Shown piece by piece: positions 9,401 to 16,086 of a stretch of 31,729 nt of DNA; position 1 is the first letter of the stretch; every line of letters starts with the position of its first letter. The notes below the pieces were generated by a model that was not told where the DNA came from, did no database searches, and was given only the letters and a program-made list of their open reading frames with translations. The position numbers and the translations under genes were made by a program. Origin of the DNA: CAVLCC01 sp963661535 (GTDB taxonomy: Bacteria > Actinomycetota > Coriobacteriia > Coriobacteriales > CADBOM01); assembly GCA_963661535.1 (NCBI GenBank), contig CAVLCC010000023.1, positions 1 to 31,729 of the forward strand, written 5' to 3'.

Positions 9401-12400
9401 AAATAACTTTACAAAAAATCCAACATGGATAACTCTTGGCAAAGATGGTGCAACAACATCGGTTGGTCTAAGTACTGTAACTTCCAATGATTATTTATAC
9501 TCATGGCGAAATGGTGTGAGTATAGCGGTGGATGCAAAGATGGAGTTTGCCTCCATAGTAAAAGTTGGCGTTTATGGGTCGTTCTCTTATCAAAAAGGCG
9601 GCTCAGAGGGGCAGGGCACAAAGTCTGGCAAAGTATTGCAAACAACGATTGACGACATAAGTACGGCGACCGTAACCAAATTCAATGCAATCTCGCAAGA
9701 AACAATTAACAAGTATGGCTTTCAGTGGGCATTTGCTATAGGCGACATAAAGGTTGGAACAACAGATGAAACCAACAATGGAGCGGCAAAGTATACAGAT
9801 GATACAACTGCTACATTTGCGCCTTTGCTCCATCATGTTGTTACTAATATTACGGCTCCTCCAAAACCTGTTACGTTTAAGAGCAGAGAGTTAGTTGGAA
9901 ATAGCAGTGATGGCGCAAAGCAGGTAAAACTAACCTGGAGTCTTCCAAGGTCTTTTGGCACTGATATCCAAGAGAGAAAGAGCTATGACTTTGATCATCT
10001 CAAATACAACATCTATATGCGAGATGAAGCATCTTCTACATCTAACTGGACGCTTGTAAATGATGAACCTATTACAAAAGACCAGGTAAAACAAAACTCT
10101 GATGCTTCGCTTAGCTATACCATAGATGTGCCAGACGCAAAAAGTGGTGATATGAGAGCGTTTGCTATTAGATGCATTGGAATTGACGAAGATAGCACAG
10201 GCGCACAAACCGACACAGTAGAGTCTATTAACTCTAATGCTATGAGTGTTATCTTTACCGAGTCTTCTGCTGGTAAATCTGCCTATGATATTGCTTGTGA
10301 CCAAGGTTTTGAGGGCAGCGTTACAGAGTGGCTTGAGAGTTTAAGAGGCAAAGAAGGCAAATCTGCGTATGAAATTGCTGCAGAAACCAAACAATTCTCA
10401 GGCACTGAGGCAGAATTTATTGATTGGCTAGTAGGCGATGATGGCGCAGACGGAAAGTCTGCCTATGAGATTGCAAAAGAGCACGGCTATGAGGGAGACG
10501 AGGCATCATGGATTGCTTCTCTTTATGGCGAAAATGGAAAATCTGCTTATGACTTAGCGGTTGATGAGGGCTATACTGGCACACTCCAAGAGTGGCTAGC
10601 GGAGCTGCGTGGCAAGTCTGCTTACGACATATATGTTGATTCTGTTTCGACTGGAAAGGCAATGACTCGCGATGAGTTTATGCAAACTTCCGGTTCCACA
10701 TGGTATGAGGTATATGTTAATGCTCTCGCTAAAAATAGTGAGCAGTTCGACAAAGCAATTGTGCCTATGAGCAAAGATGAGTTTGTCCAAGCATGTTTGG
10801 ATAGAGGGGATGCATATAGCGTTTATGAAACATGGCTAAATGCATTTTTGAGGGCGGTTGTTACAAAGGATTTAACAGACGACCAGATCCAAAAGGCATA
10901 TAGCGCGGTTATGGCAGATCACAAGAGCCAGTTTGAAGCACTTACGGATGATTGCAAGACTGTAGAAGATTATGCAAAGGTCTGCGTTAATCAGGTTAAT
11001 TTTCAGTTGGGTCAAGTCTTTAATGTAGAAGGCAGCACATATACGTGGAACGACCTTGCATGGGATGATGTTAAAGGCGAAGCAACCGAGCTTTGGGAAA
11101 ATATTCTAGGCGGCAATAACGGGTATATGGTGTATAAAAATACGCTGTCTAATCCTGCTAACAATCCAAATATTTTAGATGAGGCTGCTTGGTTGGAGAG
11201 CCTTAAGGGTAAGGATGGCGTCGATGGCAAGGATGGCGTCGATGGCAAAGATGGTGTAGATGGTAAAGACGGCAAAGACGGAACCGACGGCAAGTCTGCC
11301 TACGACATTGCGCGCGACAATGGATTTGAGGGCGATGTAAAGGCATGGCTCGAGAGTCTGAAAGGCAAAGATGGCAAGAGTGCATATCAGATTGCCATTG
11401 ACAGTGGAACTTTCTCAGGCACCGAAACTGAGTGGCTCCAGTCGCTAGTTGGTGCAAAAGGCGATACAGGCAAAAGCGCTTACCAAATTGCATGCGACAA
11501 TGGCTTTGAGGGAACTAGCGACCAGTGGCTAGCAAGCCTAAAAGGTAAAGACGGTGTTGATGGCAAGAGCGCATACCAAATTGCTGTTGACAAGGGCTTT
11601 GTGGGTGATGAAGAAGCATGGCTCGAGAGTCTCAAACAAGGACCAGCTGGCAAGAGCGCATATCAGGTTGCAGTTGACAAAGGAGAGTTTTCAGGCACAG
11701 AAATTGAGTGGCTAAAGTCTCTTGTTGGCAAAGACGGTAAAGATGGAAAAGACGGTAAGGATGGCAAAGACGGAACCAATGGCTTAACTGCTTATGATAT
11801 TGCCGTCAATCACGGATTTAATGGGGACGAAAAAGCATGGCTAAGCTCTCTTTATGGAAAAGATGGACTTACAGCATATCAGCTTGCACAAGTTGATGGA
11901 TTTGAGGGCACAGAGCACGAATGGCTCGAAAGTCTTAAAGGCAAAAATGGTAAGAGTGCATATGAAATTGCATGTGATTATGGCTATGTCGGAACAGAAA
12001 CTGAATGGCTAGCAAGTCTTATTGGCGCATCTGGAGTAAATGGAACAGCTGGAATTAATGGCAAGACCGCATATGAGATTGCAGTAGACAATGGCTTTGT
12101 TGGTTCTCAAGAAGAATGGCTCAACTCCCTAGTTGGAGCAACTGGAGCAGCCGGTGCTACTGGAGAGACAGGTCCTAGGGGAGCAACTGGAATAGCTGGA
12201 AGTGCTGGAGCAACCGGTTCTAGCGGATCTGCGGGTTCAACTGGAGCAACTGGTCTCACAGGTTCAAATGGAACCAATGGCACCAACGGCACCAATGGCA
12301 CTAACGGAAGCAACGGAACCTCTACTCAAACAACAGATGCCAAGCAAGGAATTTCATCTGTTCAAATTGATGAAAATGGTCATCTAATTGTTGCATTTAC

Positions 12401-12584
12401 AGATGGAACTACACAAGATGCTGGAGCAGTAAATGTGCTAGACTACAGCGGTCACGATCCACTGGTGTTTGTTGGTCTGGGCATAGGAATAGCATCTTTG
12501 GCTATCAATGGTATACTTGCATATGGGCTCTTTAGCTTAAAGAAGCGTATGCTTGAGCTAAGTGCAAAGGTCGCTTCACTTTAA
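6414..12584 (+). CDS. Giant secreted collagen-like repeat surface protein
   Basis: About 2056 residues. ATG 6414 is preferred over an in-frame TTG at 6396 because GAGAGGG lies about 9 bases upstream. Residues 1-42 form a signal peptide (basic n-region, hydrophobic core, ALA-D cleavage). FSAC inside it is only a poor lipobox. A Ser/Thr/Glu-rich linker follows, then FG-GAP-like Ca-loop motifs near 398 (FNGDDVEDLAV) and 484 (GDANGDGIDEIAV). A Gly and Pro-Glu linker lies near 806-846, then Ser/Thr-alternating beta segments, and an Fn3-like domain at about 1148-1283. Residues about 1287-1911 hold 13-15 copies of a 28-residue unit 'GKSAYEIAxDxGFxGTExEWLxSLxG', interrupted by an alpha-rich insert at about 1405-1600. 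Gly-X-Y tracts (GKDGVD, GATG, GTNG) sit between and after the units. A membrane helix at about 2017-2040 and a basic KKR anchor the C-terminus; there is no LPXTG. It is probably an adhesin or matrix-binding stalk. The function is inferred. Confidence 0.9.
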   Translation: MNNKHAFSHKKTYINKSAVQKIFSVLMAFIFAFSACPIKALADTSTAGTSSNNSSSTSQSDALAEVQAIEDYAQSQVDQNLVENDEAALAVESSATSSTNSTSESDEDSATVPVTTISDGTSAEDVAKVMLDDSAPSNYDEVKNSGSNPYNNTGSNAVLKNPMSELALIQSWNGKSSVTTYDTYDSSPSYDSSKSQYFAKAPVGLNGYTYDETFGGADVSSNNGTYHSNFESAQNYTDGNNTAYSLIRAVAFSPTDSPRDDCVAYVALDPSNTSEPKVVTWMYDYKSKKRSEVIELGTLKWDSIASKAYGHEMLNFMSITAGDYYGTSKDSVVVYFPGHGDGRTGDTGLYEIKWTKGDNGSYSYAKSDMSSKMIHPLYSSNWQKSGSIYNKLGCTLKSGYFNGDDVEDLAVLTNVSEVNDYEKSDMRKYVPYLAVALGTKSSTAGSVIGNSTINGTYIEHADSSSDHDDDGYTYWSFPRNPGLATGDANGDGIDEIAVAGSRATQRGANKNKNASAVNDSNDPWYEQNIDYHAVGIYSASNAVVTEQAFDKNVKSTSYFVGGTYSGDDILPRSGVEFAKINGDGSQENLFIDGAVYAFSGSSCALDTSSAYIPEYFNHTDGGVGSHPVTNTFIQSVVAGNFDNNVAGREQLMILTGYKTRWWHADSGAIVSIGGVYGNDTVDSTTGQTSFNAASAFYSSNMYDKPAYTCVDENSNVKDRYSAEIVALDYDDDGIELEYAGVSYGYSDVQVEAVIQAAPTFGLLGVENIGTTSYKISSGYSTVSSESDWYSASAGLSVGFSKSVANPVGGGGGAVEPEIPEIPEVPGADEAVAAADGEANLAAVTGGSVEVRVGWVGNWTREWKKTTSTEFSATFSSRETNTVVLRRIPEYTYQYNIKNAGTAKGVGDSKSIGLTTLQAPTYIQLSVNDYNNFVDTYNKKMETKRTSGASETKPVKLVKIEDSSLNGNEGNPFAYNNQLGGTGIINDAYVSDDSVEANNFTKNPTWITLGKDGATTSVGLSTVTSNDYLYSWRNGVSIAVDAKMEFASIVKVGVYGSFSYQKGGSEGQGTKSGKVLQTTIDDISTATVTKFNAISQETINKYGFQWAFAIGDIKVGTTDETNNGAAKYTDDTTATFAPLLHHVVTNITAPPKPVTFKSRELVGNSSDGAKQVKLTWSLPRSFGTDIQERKSYDFDHLKYNIYMRDEASSTSNWTLVNDEPITKDQVKQNSDASLSYTIDVPDAKSGDMRAFAIRCIGIDEDSTGAQTDTVESINSNAMSVIFTESSAGKSAYDIACDQGFEGSVTEWLESLRGKEGKSAYEIAAETKQFSGTEAEFIDWLVGDDGADGKSAYEIAKEHGYEGDEASWIASLYGENGKSAYDLAVDEGYTGTLQEWLAELRGKSAYDIYVDSVSTGKAMTRDEFMQTSGSTWYEVYVNALAKNSEQFDKAIVPMSKDEFVQACLDRGDAYSVYETWLNAFLRAVVTKDLTDDQIQKAYSAVMADHKSQFEALTDDCKTVEDYAKVCVNQVNFQLGQVFNVEGSTYTWNDLAWDDVKGEATELWENILGGNNGYMVYKNTLSNPANNPNILDEAAWLESLKGKDGVDGKDGVDGKDGVDGKDGKDGTDGKSAYDIARDNGFEGDVKAWLESLKGKDGKSAYQIAIDSGTFSGTETEWLQSLVGAKGDTGKSAYQIACDNGFEGTSDQWLASLKGKDGVDGKSAYQIAVDKGFVGDEEAWLESLKQGPAGKSAYQVAVDKGEFSGTEIEWLKSLVGKDGKDGKDGKDGKDGTNGLTAYDIAVNHGFNGDEKAWLSSLYGKDGLTAYQLAQVDGFEGTEHEWLESLKGKNGKSAYEIACDYGYVGTETEWLASLIGASGVNGTAGINGKTAYEIAVDNGFVGSQEEWLNSLVGATGAAGATGETGPRGATGIAGSAGATGSSGSAGSTGATGLTGSNGTNGTNGTNGTNGSNGTSTQTTDAKQGISSVQIDENGHLIVAFTDGTTQDAGAVNVLDYSGHDPLVFVGLGIGIASLAINGILAYGLFSLKKRMLELSAKVASL
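11208..11261 (+). repeat. Three tandem 18-bp units (GKDGVD)
   Basis: Three consecutive in-frame 18-base copies encode GKDGVD: 11208-11225, 11226-11243 and 11244-11261. The first two differ at one base and the third at a few wobble positions. Such near-identical tandem units are prone to slippage that would change stalk length without shifting the frame. Confidence 0.9.
11727..11771 (+). repeat. Five tandem 9-bp units (GKD)
   Basis: Five consecutive GGN-AAR-GAY codon triplets encode GKD repeated five times inside the giant gene, followed by GTN. It is a collagen-like Gly-X-Y tract and a potential slippage site. Confidence 0.85.
12136..12321 (+). repeat. C-terminal collagen-like Gly-X-Y tract
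   Basis: About 60 residues of uninterrupted Gly-X-Y: first GAT/GAA/GET/GPR triplets, then Ser/Ala-rich triplets, and finally four GTN triplets in a row followed by GSN and GTS. It lies just before the C-terminal segment and membrane helix, so it would form a stalk next to the cell surface. Confidence 0.88.
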
Positions 12585-12610
12585 TATAAATAAATACAAA
12601 AAAGGAAATC

Positions 12611-14896
12611 ATGGGTTTATTATCAAAGGGCACTGGTTTAAAACGGTGCCCTGCTAAGTCAAAAAATTCTGGCATTGGGTTATCTGCTGGAATGATTTTA
12701 GTTTCTCTGGGCGTAGTTTATGGAGACATTGGCACAAGTCCAATGTATACGCTTAAATCAATTGTTTCAAATAATGGAGGAATCTCGAGCGTAGACCAAG
12801 AGCTTGTTCTAGGTGCGCTTTCTCTCATCATATGGACAATGACTTTAGTTACCACTCTAAAGTATGTGATTATCGCGATGAAAGCAGATAACCACAATGA
12901 GGGTGGTATTTTTGCGCTTTATGCGCTCGTAAAAAGATGTGCAAAGTGGCTGATTATCCCTGCTATGGTTGGTGGAGCAGCTCTTTTGGCAGATGGAATT
13001 TTAACCCCCGCAGTTACTGTTACCACGGCTATTGAGGGTCTGCGCACAATCCCTATGGGGCACGCTATTCTAGGAGATGGTCCTGGGCTTGTGATGCTTA
13101 TTACCATCGCAATTATATGCATGTTATTTGCAGTGCAAAGGGCGGGTACTAGCTCTATAGGCAAATTTTTTGGACCTGTGATGGCTGTGTGGTTCATCTT
13201 TTTGGGAGCAGCTGGACTTTTTAACTTGTTTGGAAATCCAATAGTTCTAGAGGCTTTTAATCCAATTTATGGAATTGAATTTCTGTTTAGCCCCAATAAT
13301 GTTAGCGGACTGCAAATTATGGGCTTTGTATTTTTGTCTACAACTGGAGCGGAGGCTCTGTACTCTGACATGGGACATGTTGGCAAGGCAAACATCTATG
13401 CGTCTTGGCCTGTGGTAAAGGTGTGCCTCATTCTAAACTACCTAGGGCAAGGAGCTTGGCTTTTGGGTTGCAATCCAGCAGATCCTGCGCTTTCGGGTTT
13501 GGTTAATCCTTTCTATCAAATGTTGCCTGTGATGATTCGTCCGTTCTCGATTGTGCTTTCAACAATTGCTGCCATAATTGCCTCCCAAGCGCTCATAACT
13601 GGCGCATACACGCTGGTATCTGAGGCAGCTCGCCTAGACCTCATGCCTCATACACGCATTAACTATCCATCTGCAACTAAGGGGCAAATCTATATCCCTC
13701 TAGTTAACACAATCATGTGGATCTCAACTATATTTGTTGTCTTGCTATTCCAAACTTCAGAACATATGGAAGCGGCATACGGTCTAGCCATTACTATAAC
13801 CATGCTTATGACAACGGTGCTTTTGACTTTTTATATTGGGGGAGTGCGAAAACATCCTGTAGATGCAGTTATATTTGCAATTCTATTTGGAGTTATAGAG
13901 ATAACTATTTTTGCGTCTAGTCTGATGAAGTTTTTTGCTGGCGGATATGTAATGGTGATTATCGCCGCGCTTATTTTTGTTGTTATGTACACATGGCGAA
14001 GAGGAACAGCAATAGAACGCACGCAAACAGTTTATTTGCCACTCGATAAATATATCGATCAGCTCTTGACTCTTTCGGGCGATACCGAGTTTCCTTATCT
14101 GGCTGACAACTTAGTATTTCTCACCAACGACACATCGCCAGACAAAGTTGATAGAGACATTCTCTATTCTATTTTAGATAAGCAGCCAAAGCGCGCAAAG
14201 GCTTACTTTTTCTTGAACGTGTATGTTACTGATGAGCCTTATACGCACGAATATACTGTAAATGATTTTGGAACCGGCTTTTTGTTTAAGGTGCAGCTAA
14301 GGCTTGGCTTTAAGGTTAATCAACGGGTCAATACTTATTTGTGTCAGATTGTTTCTGACTTGGTAGAAAATAATAATATTGCACCGCAGCATCACAAGTA
14401 TTCTATATTTCGCACACGCAATGCAGTTGGGGATTTTCGCTTTTGTCTAATCAGAAAAATCATTAGTTCAGAGACTGACTTTTCGGGCTTAGATTACCAT
14501 GTTATGCAACTCAAATATGCAATTAGAAGGTTGTGTGGATCTCCGGATAAATGGTATGGACTTGGAAGTTCAAGTGTAATTGTTGAGTATGTTCCGCTGT
14601 TTTCTAAGCAAAAAGCTCAGCGCAAGCTCACTCGTATAGAAATGTTAGACTCAGGTGTAGGGGTGCCTAGGGCGCTTGAGAAGTCTAGCGAAGAATTCAT
14701 TGACTCAGATGATGATGACGATATTTTTAGCATCACTATGCGTGGCAGCAGGCAGAGTAATATGACTAGCACAATGACGGACTTGGTTGGAGGCGATACC
14801 GCCGCCTTTAAGCCGATTATTCCAAGTAATGATGATGCAGATGACACCGAAGATTCTGAAGAGGATATTGGTAAAACTACCGGTGATATATCGTAG
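12611..14896 (+). CDS. kup: KUP-family potassium uptake protein
   Basis: Integral membrane K+ importer of the KUP/HAK/KT family. The signature GVVYGDIGTSPMYTLKSIV occupies residues 35-53, followed by KADNHNEGGIFALYAL and the YSDMGHVGK segment, all typical of Kup. About 12 membrane helices fill residues 22-470, and a long cytoplasmic C-terminal domain runs to 761, longer than the roughly 630 residues of E. coli Kup. The last 90 residues are acidic, with a run of five Asp (SDDDDDIF) and a Glu/Asp-rich end. AAGGAAA lies before ATG 12611. The start is only 26 bases after the giant surface gene, so read-through is likely; I see no riboswitch in the gap. Confidence 0.95.
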   Translation: MGLLSKGTGLKRCPAKSKNSGIGLSAGMILVSLGVVYGDIGTSPMYTLKSIVSNNGGISSVDQELVLGALSLIIWTMTLVTTLKYVIIAMKADNHNEGGIFALYALVKRCAKWLIIPAMVGGAALLADGILTPAVTVTTAIEGLRTIPMGHAILGDGPGLVMLITIAIICMLFAVQRAGTSSIGKFFGPVMAVWFIFLGAAGLFNLFGNPIVLEAFNPIYGIEFLFSPNNVSGLQIMGFVFLSTTGAEALYSDMGHVGKANIYASWPVVKVCLILNYLGQGAWLLGCNPADPALSGLVNPFYQMLPVMIRPFSIVLSTIAAIIASQALITGAYTLVSEAARLDLMPHTRINYPSATKGQIYIPLVNTIMWISTIFVVLLFQTSEHMEAAYGLAITITMLMTTVLLTFYIGGVRKHPVDAVIFAILFGVIEITIFASSLMKFFAGGYVMVIIAALIFVVMYTWRRGTAIERTQTVYLPLDKYIDQLLTLSGDTEFPYLADNLVFLTNDTSPDKVDRDILYSILDKQPKRAKAYFFLNVYVTDEPYTHEYTVNDFGTGFLFKVQLRLGFKVNQRVNTYLCQIVSDLVENNNIAPQHHKYSIFRTRNAVGDFRFCLIRKIISSETDFSGLDYHVMQLKYAIRRLCGSPDKWYGLGSSSVIVEYVPLFSKQKAQRKLTRIEMLDSGVGVPRALEKSSEEFIDSDDDDDIFSITMRGSRQSNMTSTMTDLVGGDTAAFKPIIPSNDDADDTEDSEEDIGKTTGDIS

Positions 14897-15019
14897 AGCA
14901 TAGAAGACTTATAGAAAAATAAGCTTTCTGTGTTACTTTTTGGATGAAGCGAGTTCCTGTAAAAGCACGAAGTTCTTTAAAAGAATAGGGTTATTTGCAA
15001 TCTAGAAAACCACTATCTT

Positions 15020-15199
15020 CTATAATTGCAAATATTTCTCTTCATCATCAATCTTGGTTAATATTTTGGGGCGAGCTCCTCCAGAAGATCCGCCTAATGC
15101 GAATAAATAATCATAATCAGTAGCACTAAGATCAGCATATCTTGAGGATAAAATCTTTGCACACTCTTCGGCAATATAGTCAAAATCTCGAATTTTCAT
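15020..15199 (-). pseudogene. HipA-family toxin fragment (truncated)
   Basis: A 59-codon frame runs from ATG 15199 to TAG 15020. It contains LFALGGSSGGARPKIL, which is the hallmark G-G-S-S/P-G-G-A-R-P-K segment of HipA-like Ser/Thr kinases and toxins. A full HipA is about 400 residues; only this internal segment is present. The N-terminal beta domain and the downstream kinase core with its catalytic Asp loop are missing, and after the stop I find no continuing HipA signal in any frame. The ATG overlaps the stop of the upstream regulator (TAATG), the usual hipB-hipA coupling. It is best read as an inactive relic, although translation of the short peptide cannot be excluded. Confidence 0.75.
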
Positions 15200-15483
15200 T
15201 ATTTTGAACTCTCAGCTATAACGTCATCAATCGATGCATATTGTTTCTGCGAAAATAATGCAGAAAAATCATCTTCGCAGCCTAAAGCAAAAGCAATGTT
15301 CACAAGTGAAGCAAGGGAAATTTGGTTGAGACGTTCAAAACGTTTAATCGAAGCTAAGCTAACTCCAGATTTTTTTGCAAGTTCAGCTTGAGTGATTTTA
15401 AGCTCTTTGCGTCGCATTACAACACGTTTTGAAATTTCTTCTAAAACTTCACCTGGTAATTTATGTACATCTAAATCAATCAT
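15199..15483 (-). CDS. HipB-like XRE-family helix-turn-helix regulator
   Basis: A small DNA-binding protein of about 94 residues if it starts at ATG 15483 (MIDLDVHKLPG). Upstream in-frame ATG 15501 and TTG 15519 are also possible, and none has a good ribosome binding site. The HTH is RRKELKITQAELAKKSGVSLASIKRFERLNQISLASL, here given as two parts: helix 2 at ITQAELAKKSG and recognition helix at SLASIKRFER. It resembles antitoxins of hipBA-type operons and overlaps the HipA fragment by one base. With the toxin truncated, it may now act only as an autoregulator or be decaying. Direct repeats over its start region look like its operator. Confidence 0.8.
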   Translation of the reverse strand: MIDLDVHKLPGEVLEEISKRVVMRRKELKITQAELAKKSGVSLASIKRFERLNQISLASLVNIAFALGCEDDFSALFSQKQYASIDDVIAESSK

Positions 15484-15536
15484 AGCTAATATTTTAGCCA
15501 TTTTTGCCAAAAATTGCAATAATAGCTAATATATTA
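15482..15536. promoter_or_regulatory. Paired direct repeats, candidate HipB operator
   Basis: ATAGCTAATATTTTA (15482-15496) and ATAGCTAATATATTA (15522-15536) match at 14 of 15 positions with a 40-base centre spacing, close to four helical turns. They straddle the start region of the HipB-like gene, where an autoregulating antitoxin would bind. The assignment is inferred from position. Confidence 0.5.
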
Positions 15537-15780
15537 ACCGTAAATGTATAGCAAGAGCGGTGCAAGGAACAATAGGAATAATACAGCAAGATAATGTATA
15601 GATTTAGTTTCAACCTTTGCTCAGTGTTCTAGTAAAGAGTCATCACAGTATTTGCAAATTTAGCAAAAGTGCTGCTAAAACCTTGAATTGTAATGCTTGA
15701 ATGTGCATCTGCCTTACTACATGCATCTTTCCACTGTCCGATTTAGATAACCCAATTTTAATAAAATCAAATTTGTGGAC

Positions 15781-15809
15781 TTTATAAATATAGTTTTCTC
15801 ATATATAAT
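15781..15809 (+). promoter_or_regulatory. Sigma-70-type promoter for the candidate RNA
   Basis: TTTATA (15781-15786, four of six to TTGACA), a 17-base spacer, and a perfect TATAAT (15804-15809). The expected start near 15816 coincides with the first base of the closing stem of the RNA described next. Confidence 0.6.
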
Positions 15810-15815
15810 TACAAG

Positions 15816-16020
15816 CGATGTCAGCGATCCTTAATTGCTTTCAAAAGCAATTAGAGCACACACTTTTGACCTATGGCGAAAAAGGTTGTTCTTCCAGCTC
15901 CTTTTTCATAAGAAAACTATCCTTTCTCTTTCTTGATTTGGTTCTAGTTATTCGGGTCGCTGACATCACCTTACCATTTAAAATGCCGGTCGAGCAATCA
16001 ACTAGACCGGCATTATTTGT
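15816..16020 (+). ncRNA. Candidate structured non-coding RNA of unknown family
   Basis: About 205 bases with no credible ORF. The 5' end GATGTCAGCGATCC (15817-15830) pairs with GGGTCGCTGACATC (15954-15967) along 14 positions. The only non-Watson-Crick pair is T15828 with G15956, a U-G wobble in plus-strand RNA but an A-C mismatch on the other strand. Inside are a 10-bp hairpin (TAATTGCTTT 15832-15841 with AAAGCAATTA 15844-15853) and an 8-bp hairpin (GAAAAAGG 15878-15885 with CCTTTTTC 15900-15907). A terminator-like hairpin follows 15 bases after the closing stem. Promoter, long closing stem, inner hairpins and 3' hairpin give the outline of a 6S-type regulator RNA, but I cannot match any family by sequence. 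The alternative is a small non-autonomous mobile element, since the closing stem would look like terminal inverted repeats; no target duplication is seen. Confidence 0.6.
15982..16014. terminator. Hairpin with 10-bp perfect arms
   Basis: AATGCCGGTC (15982-15991) pairs with GACCGGCATT (16005-16014) around a 13-base loop. It is followed on the plus strand by ATTTGTATTAG and on the minus strand by TTTAAATGG, so the U-tract is weak both ways. It sits after the candidate RNA and 73 bases past the nfnB stop on the other strand, so it may serve both convergent transcripts. Confidence 0.65.
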
Positions 16021-16086
16021 ATTAGTATGTATCAGCAAAAATTGACTATCATCATCAAAGCAAAAGCAGTTTATCACCATCAATCT

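Larger units (their letters stand above)
10272..12145 (+). repeat. Degenerate coding repeat array (28-residue 'GKSAYEIA' units)
   Basis: Tandem protein repeat within the giant gene. Copies begin at GKSAY, GLTAY or GKTAY and end at EWLxSL. Units such as KSAYDIACDQGFEGSVTEW and KSAYEIAKEHGYEGDEASW share Ala-Tyr, a central Gly-Phe/Tyr and the terminal Trp-Leu. Every second or third unit is 29 residues, with an inserted hydrophilic pair (GTFSGTE type). Units are joined by zero to about seven Gly-X-Y triplets. The array is split by a non-repeat insert at about 10626-11130. Codon-level divergence between most units argues for age rather than very recent duplication. Confidence 0.9.

Noticed and set aside
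12107..12313. Proline-rich minus-strand ORF opposite the collagen-like tract
   Set aside because: It is the mirror of Gly-rich codons (GGN reads as NCC on the other strand), a well-known artefact.
10272..12321. CRISPR array or phage tail-fibre gene suggested by regular repeats
   Set aside because: The repeats are coding, degenerate and in frame within a signal-peptide protein with a membrane anchor. There are no spacers, no cas genes and no phage neighbours.
12585..12610. c-di-AMP riboswitch upstream of kup
   Set aside because: The gap before kup is only 26 bases, too short to hold such an element.
15817..15967. MITE or insertion-sequence remnant with 14-bp terminal inverted repeats
   Set aside because: No target-site duplication is seen, the single mismatch is a plus-strand wobble pair, and promoter and terminator are correctly placed for an RNA. 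It is kept as the main alternative.
15818..16045. 75-codon ORF inside the candidate RNA
   Set aside because: No ribosome binding site, it starts inside the closing stem, it overlaps all the hairpins, and its composition is unlike a real protein.
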